DNA from: Cryobacterium sp. MP_M3
Lineage (GTDB): Bacteria > Actinomycetota > Actinomycetes > Actinomycetales > Microbacteriaceae
NCBI RefSeq assembly: GCF_015752155.1
Contig: NZ_JADOVI010000007.1
Span: 142,527 to 206,526, forward strand
Direction of reading: 5' to 3'
Length of the DNA stretch: 64,000 bases
The position numbers were made by a program, and so were the translations under genes. The notes beneath the pieces were generated by a model. That model made no database searches, was not told where the DNA came from, and saw only the letters and a program-made list of their open reading frames with translations. Below are positions 34,227 to 43,670 of this stretch, in pieces (position 1 is the stretch's first letter; each line of letters opens with the position of its first letter).

Positions 34227-34790
34227 ATGTCGTCCATCCGCCTGTTCATTCTCGGCTCCCTCGCCGAGCGCGGGCCCATGCACGGCCACCAGTTGCGGCT
34301 CCTCGCCGAGCAGGAACACGTGCACCTGTGGACCGACATCTCCGTCGGCGCGGTCTACGGCGCGATGAAGCGACTCGCCACCGAAGGACTGATCGACGTG
34401 GTCCGGGTCGAACGCGAGGGCAATTACCCGGAGCGCCAGGTCTACGAGGTTTCACCGACCGGCCGGCAGGCGCTGTCCGCCCTGAGGCTCGAGGGCCTGC
34501 GCACGATCGTGATCAAGCCCGACCCGTTCGATCTCGCCATGACCCGGCTCGATCCAGACCGACTCGACGAGCTGCCCCGGATGATCGACGCCCGGGTGCT
34601 CGCCCTCCGCGCGATGGTCGCCGACGCCGAAGCCGTCACGGCCTCGGCCCTCCCCTATCTCACCGCCAGTGAGCGCCTCGTCATGCGCCACAAGGCCGAT
34701 CGCATCCGTGCCGAGATCGCCTGGCACGACCACCTCGTCACCGTCCTCCCCGACATCATCGCGGACGAACACGCCCGAAAGGACCATTGA
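34227..34790 (+). CDS. PadR family transcriptional regulator
   Basis: This protein of about 187 residues has a PadR winged helix at the N terminus (FILGSLAERGPMHGHQLRLL; VGAVYGAMKRLATEGLI; RQVYEVSPTGRQAL) and a C-terminal helical dimerisation domain (Vir-type). ATG 34227 was chosen as the first Met of the conserved domain; a longer frame would run back through the tRNA. The stop at 34788 is 2 bp before the MFS start, so it is almost certainly co-expressed with and regulates that transporter, a classic drug-responsive local repressor arrangement. Confidence 0.9.
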   Translation: MSSIRLFILGSLAERGPMHGHQLRLLAEQEHVHLWTDISVGAVYGAMKRLATEGLIDVVRVEREGNYPERQVYEVSPTGRQALSALRLEGLRTIVIKPDPFDLAMTRLDPDRLDELPRMIDARVLALRAMVADAEAVTASALPYLTASERLVMRHKADRIRAEIAWHDHLVTVLPDIIADEHARKDH

Positions 34791-34792
34791 CC

Positions 34793-36262
34793 ATGTCTGA
34801 CACCACCCAGGCCGGCCGCCCCGCAGCGGTCATCCCCCGCCACGCCTGGCAGGCTCTCGTCGTGCTGCTGGCCGGCATGTTCATGGCCCTGCTCGACACG
34901 ACCATCGTGAATGTGGCGCTGCCGACGATCCGCACGAGCCTGAACGCCTCCGAGGCGACGCTCTCCTGGATCATCTCCGGCTACGCCCTCGCCTTCGGCC
35001 TGGCCCTCATCCCGTCCGGGCGTCTCGGCGACCGGATCGGCCACAAATGGGTCTTCTTCACCGGGCTGGCCCTGTTCACCCTGGCCAGCCTGGCCTGCGG
35101 CCTGGCCCAGAACGACCTCCAGATGATCATCGCCCGGGTGGTGCAGGGCCTCGCCGGCGGCATGTTCGTGCCCGCCGTCACCGCAGTGATCCAGCTGCTG
35201 TTCCCGCCGATGGCCCGCGGCAAGGCCTTCGCGATCATGGGCTCGGTCATCGGCGTCTCCACGGCGCTCGGGCCGATCCTCGGCGGGCTGATCATCCAGG
35301 CCTTCGGCAACGAGAACGGCTGGCGCCTGGTCTTCTGGGTGAACCTGCCGATCGGCGTCGCCGCGTTGATCGCCGCGGCCCTGCTGCTGCCGTCCGGCTC
35401 CGAACATGCCACCGACGAGGCCCGCTCGGGAATCGACTGGGTCGGCCTGCTCCTCATCTCTGCCGGCCTGGTCGCGCTCCTCGTGCCGCTGATCGAGGGC
35501 CAGGACCAGGGCTGGCCGCTCTGGACCTACCTCACCCTCGCCGCCGGCGCACTGCTCGTCGTCGCCTTCGGCGCCTGGGAGGTCATGTTCACCCGCTGGG
35601 GCAAGAGCCCGCTGGTCCCGCCACGGTTGTTCAGGCATCCGGCGTTCTCCGGCGGTATCGTGCTGGCCCTGGTCTACTTCGCGGCGTTCACCAGCATCTT
35701 CTTCACCATCTCCATCCTCTGGCAAGCCGGCCTCGGCCACACCGCACTCGAGTCGGGACTGGTGTCGATCCCGTTCGCGTTCGGCACGATCATCGGCGCC
35801 TCGCAGAGCAACCGGCTGGCCCAGCGCCTCGGCCGCACCGTGCTCGTCATCGGCGTGGCCCTGGTCACGGTCGGACTCGTCTGGATCTGGCTCGACCTGC
35901 TCCTGATCGGCCCGGAGATCACCAACTGGCAGCTGCTCCCGCCGCTGGCCATCGCGGGCCTCGGCAGCGGGTTCTTCATCGCGCCGAACGCCCAGTTCAT
36001 CGTGGCAACCGTGGATCGCACCGAGGCGGGCGCGGCCAGCGGCGTCGTGGGTGTGATGCAGCGGGTCGGCAGCGCGATCGGCATCGCCGTGATCGGCAGC
36101 GTGTTCTTCGGCACCCTCGTCGTTGCCGGTCCAGGCCCGGCCGCCCTCGCCGCGGGCTTCACCACCAGCGCGACCGCCGCGATGGGCATCAGCGCCGCGT
36201 TCAGCGTGCTCGCGCTGCTGCTCGTCTTCGTGCTGCCCAAGCGGGTCGACGCCCGCTACTGA
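34793..36262 (+). CDS. MFS drug efflux transporter, DHA2 family (EmrB/QacA-like, 14 TM)
   Basis: This 489-residue proton-coupled exporter has motif A-like GRLGDRIGHKW, motif D1 LLDTTIVNVALPTI in TM1 and motif C-type GPILGGLII in TM5. About 14 TM helices fit DHA2. ATG 34793 is preferred over an in-frame TTG two codons earlier because AAAGGA precedes it well. It pairs with the PadR regulator immediately upstream. Substrates are unknown, but antibiotics or dyes are likely. Two long palindromes lie downstream. Confidence 0.93.
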   Translation: MSDTTQAGRPAAVIPRHAWQALVVLLAGMFMALLDTTIVNVALPTIRTSLNASEATLSWIISGYALAFGLALIPSGRLGDRIGHKWVFFTGLALFTLASLACGLAQNDLQMIIARVVQGLAGGMFVPAVTAVIQLLFPPMARGKAFAIMGSVIGVSTALGPILGGLIIQAFGNENGWRLVFWVNLPIGVAALIAAALLLPSGSEHATDEARSGIDWVGLLLISAGLVALLVPLIEGQDQGWPLWTYLTLAAGALLVVAFGAWEVMFTRWGKSPLVPPRLFRHPAFSGGIVLALVYFAAFTSIFFTISILWQAGLGHTALESGLVSIPFAFGTIIGASQSNRLAQRLGRTVLVIGVALVTVGLVWIWLDLLLIGPEITNWQLLPPLAIAGLGSGFFIAPNAQFIVATVDRTEAGAASGVVGVMQRVGSAIGIAVIGSVFFGTLVVAGPGPAALAAGFTTSATAAMGISAAFSVLALLLVFVLPKRVDARY

Positions 36263-36268
36263 CGCGGC

Positions 36269-36325
36269 TGAGTTGCGGAGAAAGCACCTTCGGCGGCGAA
36301 GTGAAGGTGCTTTCTCCGCAACTCA
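36269..36325. repeat. REP-like palindrome, copy 1 (57 nt)
   Basis: A perfect 23-bp inverted repeat begins TGAGTTGCGGAGAAAGCACC and has an 11-nt loop. It lies 6 bp after the MFS stop between convergent genes. Copy 2 at 36430 has the same length, arm and loop size. Confidence 0.9.
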
Positions 36326-36429
36326 CGGACGGATGCTCGGGTGACGCGGGGCATCCGCGCCAGGCGAGGACAGGGCGCGGGGCATCGCCCGCTTTGCACG
36401 TGTCGAATTGCTCCTCGCCGTCGAGTGGC

Positions 36430-36486
36430 TGAGTTGCGGAGAAAACACCCTCAGAGTCCAGGTGAAGGTGCTTTGTCCGCAACTCA
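36430..36486. repeat. REP-like palindrome, copy 2 (57 nt)
   Basis: Same family as the palindrome at 36269, with 23-nt arms, 11-nt loop and three arm mismatches. It lies 28 bp before the convergent LLM oxidoreductase stop and could terminate that gene. The 104 bp between the copies is non-coding. Confidence 0.88.
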
Positions 36487-36514
36487 GACGACGGAATGGC
36501 TCAGGAGTGGCGAC

Positions 36515-37528
36515 TCAGGCGGCGACGTCGCGCAGGCCGGCCACGATCTCCAGCGAACGGATGCGCCCCGCCAGGCTGGACGCCTGAGCGCTCACCATCA
36601 GCTCATCCGCACCCGTCGATCCCAGCAGGCGGGTCAGCGCGGCGTCGACCTGATCGGGGGTGCCGACCGCCTGGCGCCGGTTGCGGGCCTGCACGAGCTC
36701 CTGCTCATAGGACGAGAACCGGTAGGCGAGCGCCTCCTCCACCCCGACGGGTGCGGGCTTCTTGCCCTGGCGCATCCGGATGAACGTGATCAGGCCGGGC
36801 AACGATTCGCGGCGCACGACCTCGGCGTCGTCGTCGCTGATCACGCCGACCGCGATCATGGCGTGCGGCTCGGCGAGGAAACTGCTCGGCTCGAACCGGT
36901 CACGGTAGAGCGCGAGCGCCGCCTCGGTGCCGTCGCCCGCGAAGTGGTGCGCGAAGGTGAAGGGCAGGCCGAGCACCCCGGCGAGCTGCGCGCTGAAGCT
37001 GCTGGAGCCGAGCAGCCACATCTCGGGGGCGTCGCCGAGGCCGGGGTAGGCGGTGATCCCGCGCAGCGGGTTGTCCTCGGCCAGCCCGCCGTGGAAGAAA
37101 CCGATCAGGTCCACGAGCTGCTGCGGGAAGTCGTCGACGCCGAGGCCCTCAGCGCTGCGGCGCAGGGCCAGGGCGGTGGCGCCATCCGTGCCCGGCGCGC
37201 GCCCGACGCCCAGGTCGATCCGGTCACCGTAGAGGGCACGCAGGGTGCCGAATTGCTCGGCCACGACGAGCGGGGCATGGTTGGGCAGCATGACCCCGCC
37301 CGATCCCACCCGGATGCGCTCGGTGCGGGCCGCGATCCCCGCGATCAGCACGGGCGGTGCACTCGAGGCGATCGCCGGCATGTTGTGGTGCTCGGCCACC
37401 CAGAAGCGGTCGTAGCCGAGGTCCTCGGCGGCCTGCGCCAGACGGATGCTGCCGGCCACCGCATCCGCGTTGGTGCCGCCCGCGGGGCGGCCGGCCAGGT
37501 CGAGCACGTTGATCGGTAGCGTTTGCAT
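36515..37528 (-). CDS. LLM class flavin-dependent oxidoreductase
   Basis: This 337-residue luciferase-like monooxygenase-family protein (TIM barrel, FMN or F420) has family segments [41 protein letters not shown] and a [12 protein letters not shown] loop. The closest pattern is the MsnO8/CE1758-type subgroup with unknown substrate. ATG 37528 is set where the conserved N terminus begins. The GGGAG motif sits unusually close to it, so a slightly different start is possible. The 209-bp region to VanZ (37529-37737) shows no further gene. Confidence 0.9.
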   Translation of the reverse strand: MQTLPINVLDLAGRPAGGTNADAVAGSIRLAQAAEDLGYDRFWVAEHHNMPAIASSAPPVLIAGIAARTERIRVGSGGVMLPNHAPLVVAEQFGTLRALYGDRIDLGVGRAPGTDGATALALRRSAEGLGVDDFPQQLVDLIGFFHGGLAEDNPLRGITAYPGLGDAPEMWLLGSSSFSAQLAGVLGLPFTFAHHFAGDGTEAALALYRDRFEPSSFLAEPHAMIAVGVISDDDAEVVRRESLPGLITFIRMRQGKKPAPVGVEEALAYRFSSYEQELVQARNRRQAVGTPDQVDAALTRLLGSTGADELMVSAQASSLAGRIRSLEIVAGLRDVAA

Positions 37529-37737
37529 CTCCCGACTCAACCACCTACCGGGGCTTTTGATTCCCCGGCCAGGCGGGGCATCCCGTGGTGGGGCCGTGCC
37601 TGTGTCGCGCTCGGAGGGGATTCCCAGCGGGGTTTCCGCTGAGCGCGGATGACGCCTAGGGTTGTGCGATCGACAATGCTGCGGTTCATCACCGGCTCCG
37701 TCGGTCTCGTGACCGCACCGACTCCGCGAGGTGACAT

Positions 37738-38283
37738 GTGGCCGGAACGACAACGCAACGGCGCCCGTCAGGGAGTGCCGGGCCCGAGCGCGGCGACGCG
37801 CGCCTGCCCGCCGACGTGGGACGCCCGCCGCTGCGCCGGTGGCTTCGGGAACCTCAGCTGCGCCGTCTGACCCTGCGCCTGGCCGGGGCGTACGTGCTCG
37901 CGCTGGCGCTCGTCGCGCTCTGGCCCACGCCCGTCGATCACAGCGGGCACGATTCCCTGCTGGCCGGCCTCGACTGGCTCCAGGCCCACGGCGGGCCGGT
38001 GTGGTTGCGCTACTCCCTGGTCGAGTTCACGGCCAACATCCTCCTCTTCATCCCCGCAGGGCTGTTCCTCGTCGTGCTGGCCGGCGCCCGACGGTGGTGG
38101 CTCGGTGTCCTCACCGGGTTCACCGTCAGCGCCGCCCTCGAACTCGGGCAGCTCGTCTTCCTGCCCGACCGGGTGGCCAGTGTCAACGACATCCTGGCGA
38201 ACACCTCCGGCGCGGTCATCGGAGCGGTCATCGCCGTCGCGCTCCTGCCGCCGGCGGCCCGGGCAGCCGCGCCGCTCCCCTAG
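37738..38283 (+). CDS. VanZ family membrane protein
   Basis: This 181-residue protein has about four TM helices and the VanZ pattern [13 protein letters not shown] and [29 protein letters not shown]. In enterococci VanZ gives low-level teicoplanin resistance; in actinobacteria VanZ-like proteins usually sit in envelope gene sets without proven resistance roles. The GTG start follows GAGGTGACAT. It overlaps the convergent O-antigen-ligase-like gene by 4 bp at the shared CTAG. Confidence 0.85.
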   Translation: MAGTTTQRRPSGSAGPERGDARLPADVGRPPLRRWLREPQLRRLTLRLAGAYVLALALVALWPTPVDHSGHDSLLAGLDWLQAHGGPVWLRYSLVEFTANILLFIPAGLFLVVLAGARRWWLGVLTGFTVSAALELGQLVFLPDRVASVNDILANTSGAVIGAVIAVALLPPAARAAAPLP

Positions 38284-40061
38284 CCGGAGAACAGCACGTC
38301 GCGCAGGCGCAGCGCCGTCGGCTCCGCCGGGTCGAGCTCCAGCGCCCGCCGCACCTCGCCGGCGCAGCCGGAAATGTCACCCAGCAGATAGAGCACAACC
38401 GCATGTTGCACCGCCACGGCCGCGTCGTGGGGCGCGACCTCCACCAGCGCAGCCAGGGTTCGTCCGGCTTCCGTCACATCACCGGAGTTCACCTGGCCCA
38501 CGGCGAGAGCCCGTTCGGTCGCCACGGTGCCTGGCAGCGGGACCCGGGAGCGCTCGGCCCAGGACACCGCGAGCGGCGCTGCGCCGGCCACCTCCGCGTC
38601 TGACGCCGCGGCGAAGGACTGCGCGGCAATGCCCGCGAGATCCGCGTCCCACGGGCGCAACGACTGCGCCTGCCGGAACTCGGCGTCCGCCGCGGACACG
38701 TCCCCTCTCGCCGTGGCCAGCACGCCCGCCGCCAATGGAACCTCGGCGCTCATGATCACGATCAGCCAGATCGCCCAGAACGAGAGCAGAACGGTCCGAA
38801 TACCGGTGGCACCGCCCCGCACGCGGGCGCTGCTCCCCGCTCCCATTCCCCCGTCCGGCCCCCGTGCGACCAGGATTCCGAGCAGCATCGCCGCCACAAT
38901 GGTCGTTGACGGTGCCGTGAAATGCGTCAGCAGTGCGACGCCGAACGCGGCCAGCCCGGCCAGGGCGCCGGCCAGCAGGTCGGTTCGGTCGGAATCCGTT
39001 CCCCCGCGGGCCGCTGCCAGCCAGCGGCGCACCCCGCCGAGGGACGCCGCGACAATGATTCCGAGCACCACGGCCAATAACGGGAAGCCGCCGGCCATCG
39101 CCACCTGGAGCAGCCAATTGTGCGGCGAGTCCAAGGTGCCCTCTCCGGTGGACGCGGACGCGTTCGCGTTGAGGAAGCCGCTCGCACCCACCCCGAGCGG
39201 GTGAACGCCGAGCACGTCGAGGCTGTCCTGCCAGAACGCGAATCGACCCTGCAACGATTGCGTCGACAGCGGGCTGCTGCCGAGGAGCCGCTCCCGGGTG
39301 AGCGGCACGGCCAGTGCGCCACCGACCAGGGTTGCCACGGCCGCAGCCCCGACCAGCAGCCTGCGGCGCCTTCGGCTGCGCCCGGCCTGGCCGGCTCGCG
39401 TGATCTCGAGAACGACGAGAACGACCACGACGGTCAAGGCGGCAAGGAAGCCGGCCCGCGAGGCCGAGAGGATGACGGTGGTCGCCGCCAGCGCGAGCGC
39501 GGCGGTGAGCCAGCCACGCTCGAGACGGGCGCGGGACCAGGCCGGCCGGGCGCCGGTCCAGGCCCGCGTCACCGGAAGCACGAGCACAGCCACGAAGAGC
39601 GCTCCCAGCACGCCCTGGTCGGTCGCATTGCCGGTGAGGGCCCCGGGCCGGGCCAGATCGGAGGCGAAGGGCCGGGCACCCGCGGCCTCGAGCATCGATA
39701 CCGCGCCGAGCAGGATTGCCGCCGAAGCGGCGGCCGTCACGAGGCTGCGCAGCTTCGATGCGGGCGCTGCGGGGCCGAGCAGTCGCGCCCCGGCCCAGAC
39801 CGCTCCGAAATAGACCGGTACGGTCACGAGTCCTTCGTAACGCGGCCAACGGCCGAGGAGTTGCACCCCGGGCGCGGCCGAGAGCAGCACGCTCAGGAGG
39901 GCGGCCAGCCCTGCCACGGCGCTCGCTCCGACGAACCAGCGCGGCAGCCTGCCCCGGGCCCAGGCCGCCGAGGCCACTGCCACGGCGACAGCGGCGAGCA
40001 CGTCCTTCGGCAGGATCCAGCGCACGAATGCGTCCGGAAGCACCGCGATGGAGGCCAGCAC
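38280..40061 (-). CDS. O-antigen ligase/polymerase-like membrane protein (Wzy/WaaL family)
   Basis: This 593-residue protein has about 12 TM helices in the first 430 residues. The periplasmic loop contains SPHNWLLQVAMAGGFPLL, the H-N signature of WaaL/Wzy enzymes. Soluble TPR-like repeats occupy the C terminus (SAADAEFRQAQSLRPWDADL; VAVQHAVVLYLLGDISG). It would join or polymerise lipid-linked oligosaccharides outside the membrane. Coding pattern and hydrophobic sequence (TVAIWLLVLAS) continue upstream of the GTG at 40061, so the true start is probably farther right, although no clear ATG/GTG is visible in that frame. Confidence 0.85.
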   Translation of the reverse strand: MLASIAVLPDAFVRWILPKDVLAAVAVAVASAAWARGRLPRWFVGASAVAGLAALLSVLLSAAPGVQLLGRWPRYEGLVTVPVYFGAVWAGARLLGPAAPASKLRSLVTAAASAAILLGAVSMLEAAGARPFASDLARPGALTGNATDQGVLGALFVAVLVLPVTRAWTGARPAWSRARLERGWLTAALALAATTVILSASRAGFLAALTVVVVLVVLEITRAGQAGRSRRRRRLLVGAAAVATLVGGALAVPLTRERLLGSSPLSTQSLQGRFAFWQDSLDVLGVHPLGVGASGFLNANASASTGEGTLDSPHNWLLQVAMAGGFPLLAVVLGIIVAASLGGVRRWLAAARGGTDSDRTDLLAGALAGLAAFGVALLTHFTAPSTTIVAAMLLGILVARGPDGGMGAGSSARVRGGATGIRTVLLSFWAIWLIVIMSAEVPLAAGVLATARGDVSAADAEFRQAQSLRPWDADLAGIAAQSFAAASDAEVAGAAPLAVSWAERSRVPLPGTVATERALAVGQVNSGDVTEAGRTLAALVEVAPHDAAVAVQHAVVLYLLGDISGCAGEVRRALELDPAEPTALRLRDVLFSG

Positions 40062-40246
40062 AAGGAGCCAGATCGCGACGGTCGCGGCGCGTTCCCGCCC
40101 AGTGGATTCGGTCCGTGGGCGGCTGGCGGGGCGTGCGGGCAGCCGTGCTGCCTGCGCGCCCCTGGGCGAGCCGGCCGGCCGAGCTGCCCGCCCGGTTCCC
40201 GTGGGCCGGTTCGTGCGAGCGGGCTGGCGAGCCGGCGAGGTGGATG

Positions 40247-41854
40247 CTAGTTGGACTTCAGATCCGATCGCTGGCGCGCACGGGCCCCGACGGTGAGTGC
40301 CAGCCCACCGAGGAGCAGGAAGGCGATGCCGAACCAGGCGCCGGAGACATCCGTGCCGGTCGAGGCCAGCACCGAGGCCGGCTTCACCGACTTCTTCACC
40401 ACCGCCGTCGCCGTTGTGCTCGACGCGGTGGGCGTAGCCGTCGTGGTGCTCGACGGGGTGATAGGCGTTGCCGCAGCCGGCGCGCTGATGGCGATGCTGC
40501 CGGAGACGACGGAGACACTGGATGAGTCGACCATCACCAGGTGGTGGGTGCCCGCCGGGGTGTCGGCGGGGATGGCCAGGCTGCCCCTGATGTGCCCCTG
40601 GGCGTCGGCAGTGAGCGTCCCGAGGAGGACGGGCTCAGAGTGCAGCCAGATCTTCACCTTTTCGAACGGCTGGAAACCGTCGCCGGACACAGCGATCATG
40701 CCTCCGATTTCAATCTTCGACGTGGAATCCGCCGTCGTGTTCGTCGGCTTGCCTGGGTCGACCGGAGGATTTGTCGGGTCGACCGGAGGATCGGTCACAA
40801 CCGGCGGCACGACCGCGACGTCGCTGAGTTCCGCATCGATGCCGAGGACCGTGGTCTCGCCGGCCACGGGAATGGTTTTCGCCGAAGCAAGGTCCGAGGC
40901 ATTGTCGAAGTACTCGGGGATGAGCCCGGTCGACGACGCGTAGACCCCGAAGCTCACCTTGTAGGCGCCCGCACGCGGTGCCGGTGCCGAGTACCTGCCA
41001 TTCGAATCGCTGTGTCCCCAGCCGACGTTGGCTCCGGTGAGCGCGTCGTAGACGGCCACGTCGAGTCCTGTCGCGGCGGTGACCACACCGCCGACTCGCT
41101 TGGTCAGGGTGCCGTTGATGGCGCTGCCCGCCTTCAGGGTGATGTCGACGTTGTCGAGGCTCTCGGTCCCGGCGGGAATGACGGCCGACTCTCCGTTCTG
41201 GAAGGAGATGGCGGACGACGCGTCCGTGTAGTGAGCCCGCAGCGTGACGTCACCGGAGGCGACGTGCTTGAGCGTGTAACGGCCGGTTTCGTCGGTGACC
41301 GCCTGCCGGTAGCTCATCAGACCCTGCGTCTCGACCAGGGCTCCCTTCAGCGGGATCTTCCCGGTCGGCGACAGGCCGTAGACGATTCCTGAGACGGACG
41401 GGCGCAATGGCAGCACGAGCGCGCCGGCCGCATGCGCCTCCCCTGTCGCCAGCGTGTAGGTCGGCAGGGTGCCGAGGCCGGGGACGCCGTTCACGGGGAT
41501 CCCGTTCCAGTCGGTCTGGGTGTTGTCGCTCGTCACGGACACCGTGTAGGTGCCGGGCAGCAGGTAGCCGAAGGTGAAGTCTCCGGAGTCCGGAACCTGG
41601 AGGATCGCGTGCTCGGAGAACACACCGCCGACGACTTCATACAGGTGGGCATAGGCGATTCCCCCCGGGAGCACGGTCGTGCCGCCCCCGTCTGCGGCGC
41701 CACGGATCGTTCCGCTGATCGATGCCGTCGCCGGGTCGGGGGTGTCGACGGCGTTGGCCGGCGCGACTGCCGGCATCCCGAACGCGAGCCCTGCAGCGAC
41801 GATGACCGACAGCATGAAGCTGCGATCCCGGATGCGGCGAAGTATGGTCCCCAA
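40247..41854 (-). CDS. Wall-anchored surface protein with carboxypeptidase-regulatory-like repeats (LASTG)
   Basis: This surface protein of about 535 residues has a basic n-region (RRIRDRSF) and signal helix ending in APANA. Several beta-sandwich repeats with the pattern of carboxypeptidase regulatory/SdrB-type domains follow, e.g. SISGTIRGAADGGG and SGIVYGLSPTGKIPLKGALV. A Thr/Pro spacer (about residues 355-380) and a Ser/Thr-rich stalk lead to LASTG, a hydrophobic helix and an RARQR tail: a class E-type (LAxTG) sorting signal. The start is ambiguous (TTG at 41854 or 41890, ATG at 41815); 41854 retains the basic n-region. The sortase at 2644 is class F, so the anchoring enzyme is probably elsewhere. 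Confidence 0.82.
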   Translation of the reverse strand: MGTILRRIRDRSFMLSVIVAAGLAFGMPAVAPANAVDTPDPATASISGTIRGAADGGGTTVLPGGIAYAHLYEVVGGVFSEHAILQVPDSGDFTFGYLLPGTYTVSVTSDNTQTDWNGIPVNGVPGLGTLPTYTLATGEAHAAGALVLPLRPSVSGIVYGLSPTGKIPLKGALVETQGLMSYRQAVTDETGRYTLKHVASGDVTLRAHYTDASSAISFQNGESAVIPAGTESLDNVDITLKAGSAINGTLTKRVGGVVTAATGLDVAVYDALTGANVGWGHSDSNGRYSAPAPRAGAYKVSFGVYASSTGLIPEYFDNASDLASAKTIPVAGETTVLGIDAELSDVAVVPPVVTDPPVDPTNPPVDPGKPTNTTADSTSKIEIGGMIAVSGDGFQPFEKVKIWLHSEPVLLGTLTADAQGHIRGSLAIPADTPAGTHHLVMVDSSSVSVVSGSIAISAPAAATPITPSSTTTATPTASSTTATAVVKKSVKPASVLASTGTDVSGAWFGIAFLLLGGLALTVGARARQRSDLKSN

Positions 41855-42041
41855 GAGTTTCTCAATTCGTCCGGCACGGCATCGGCTCAATTCGGCCTTC
41901 GCCCGCGCGGAGGTAATCCCCCGTTCTCACTTTATGGTCACCCGCGACCGGGCCGTCGGGGAATCGGAGCCCAGCCCGCCCCCAAACCCGGTGCCCCCGA
42001 AATCATGGGCGCCGGTGGGAATCGGTCGTCAGAGACGACGG

Positions 42042-42082
42042 AAGGGTCCGGCGGCGGCGTGAATCGCCGCTGCCGGACCCTT
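42042..42082 (-). terminator. Hairpin terminator after the CW_binding_2 gene
   Basis: AAGGGTCCGGC and GCCGGACCCTT arms with an inner GCGGCG/CGCCGC stem lie 14 bp after the stop of the 42096-43496 gene. The stem is about 17 bp with one mismatch. Confidence 0.7.
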
Positions 42083-42095
42083 CGAGGTCACCAGA

Positions 42096-43496
42096 TCAGC
42101 AGTGGGTGAGGCTCGCCACCTCGGCGCTCATCACCGCGGTGCTTCCGAGCACGACGATCTCGGTTGCGCCCAGCCGCGCGATTTCCTTGAGCACGTCGAC
42201 GGGGACGCAGGTGCCGGGAATCACGTAGAGCGCTGCGCCTTCCCAGCCGGCCACCGCGCCGCCGGCGAGGCCGTCAGCGAAGCCCGCGCCGGTGGTGAGG
42301 TACACCCGGCCGCTCTGGGGGATCAGCGCGTTGATCGCGACAGAGGTCTTGTAACGATCCGACCCGGCCAGGCGTTGCACGGGGAAACCCTCGTTGACCA
42401 GGGAGGTTTCAATTCCCGCTGACACCACGCTGGCATCCCCGGTGAGGAAGATCTCAGTCGCATTCAGGCTGTGCAGGAGAGCGATCGTCACCGGGTCGGC
42501 TGCGGCCTCTTTCCCGTTGAGCAGGAGTACCGGCGCGTAGTAGTACCCGGCGGCGGCCGACGCCGAGAGGGCGTCGGGGTAGTTCTGGCCGCTGGAGATG
42601 AAGACGGCCTGGGCAGTCGGCACGAGCGCCGCCACCCCGTTCGCGCGGGCGGATGCCGCGGGTGCGGATATGCCGAAAGCCTTCTCTGTCACGATCCGGG
42701 ACGTCTCGTACCTGTCTGCACCACCCTGGCGTTCGATGGTGCCGTCAGGGATCAACGCGGCCAGTGCGTCGTAGACGCCGGCAGACACGACTGTGGTGCT
42801 GCCGACCACGACGATGCGGCTGGGGGCCAGGCGCAGAATCTCATCGCTGACCACGGCGGGCAATACGTCGGGCGGGGTCAGCAGCAGCGGCCCGCCCAGC
42901 AGGGCCGCAGCAGGGGCGGCACTGAGGGCATCCGGGAAGTTCAGCGCGTTGGCGACGTACACCACCCCTGACCCAGGGTCGAAGGCGGCAGACCTGGCGA
43001 ACTTCGATACCTCGACCGCAGTCTCAATGCGGGTGGGACCAGCCAGGCGTGTCGTCGGGACCGGCCCGGCATAGGTGAGAACGGCATCGATGCCGGTGAC
43101 GGTGGCCCCGTCGGCGACGGCGATGTCGAGGCCGTTATCGACAGAGAGCTGGTCGCTGTAGTACTCCGGAGAAACGGCCGGCGTCGGAGACGAGTCCCCG
43201 AAGCCCACACGATAGGACCCCGGCGCGAGATTCGGGATGCTGTAGTGGCCGGAGGTGTCGACGGCAACCTGCGCGCTGGCCGGGGACCAGTTGCCGGCCC
43301 CGTCAGAGACCCAGGCCTCGGCGTAGGGCGCCGCCGAGGCGTCCTCGGCGGTGACCGTACCGGTGATCGTTCCGGGCAGCGCGGCGGCGACCGCACTGGA
43401 GGCGATCGGGAACACGCTGAACAGGCCGAGACCGAGGGCGAGGGCCGCTCCGGTCATTCGGTGCGGACGAGGATACTTCTTCGTTGAGGTACTCAT
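42096..43496 (-). CDS. Secreted protein with three CW_binding_2 repeats
   Basis: This 466-residue protein has a signal peptide (ALALGLGLFSVFPIASSAVAAAL), a beta-sandwich domain (GTITGTVTAEDASAAPYAEA) and three CW_binding_2 (Cwp-type) units marked by RLAGPTRIETAVEVS, RQGGADRYETSRIV and RLAGSDRYKTSVAI, each followed by a VFISSGQNYPDALSA-type strand. In clostridia this triplet attaches proteins non-covalently to wall polymers. ATG 43496 follows AGGAAGG at 8 nt. It is leftward after the LCP gene and followed by a terminator. Repeats here are divergent, unlike those in the CHAP protein at 51109. Confidence 0.9.
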   Translation of the reverse strand: MSTSTKKYPRPHRMTGAALALGLGLFSVFPIASSAVAAALPGTITGTVTAEDASAAPYAEAWVSDGAGNWSPASAQVAVDTSGHYSIPNLAPGSYRVGFGDSSPTPAVSPEYYSDQLSVDNGLDIAVADGATVTGIDAVLTYAGPVPTTRLAGPTRIETAVEVSKFARSAAFDPGSGVVYVANALNFPDALSAAPAAALLGGPLLLTPPDVLPAVVSDEILRLAPSRIVVVGSTTVVSAGVYDALAALIPDGTIERQGGADRYETSRIVTEKAFGISAPAASARANGVAALVPTAQAVFISSGQNYPDALSASAAAGYYYAPVLLLNGKEAAADPVTIALLHSLNATEIFLTGDASVVSAGIETSLVNEGFPVQRLAGSDRYKTSVAINALIPQSGRVYLTTGAGFADGLAGGAVAGWEGAALYVIPGTCVPVDVLKEIARLGATEIVVLGSTAVMSAEVASLTHC

Positions 43497-43670
43497 TGCA
43501 CATGCCTTCCTATGACGCAAACGATTCGCTTGGGTGGAGCAGGAAAGTGTTCTTCAGGAGGGTCCCCGGGCCGCCTGGTTTCGAGGTGCCCCAACTTAGC
43601 CGCCGGTGGAAGCGGGCGGCGACCCCCCGTTCAGCCGGGCGATTGCGTGCTAGATTGCCTGGCTGAACCG

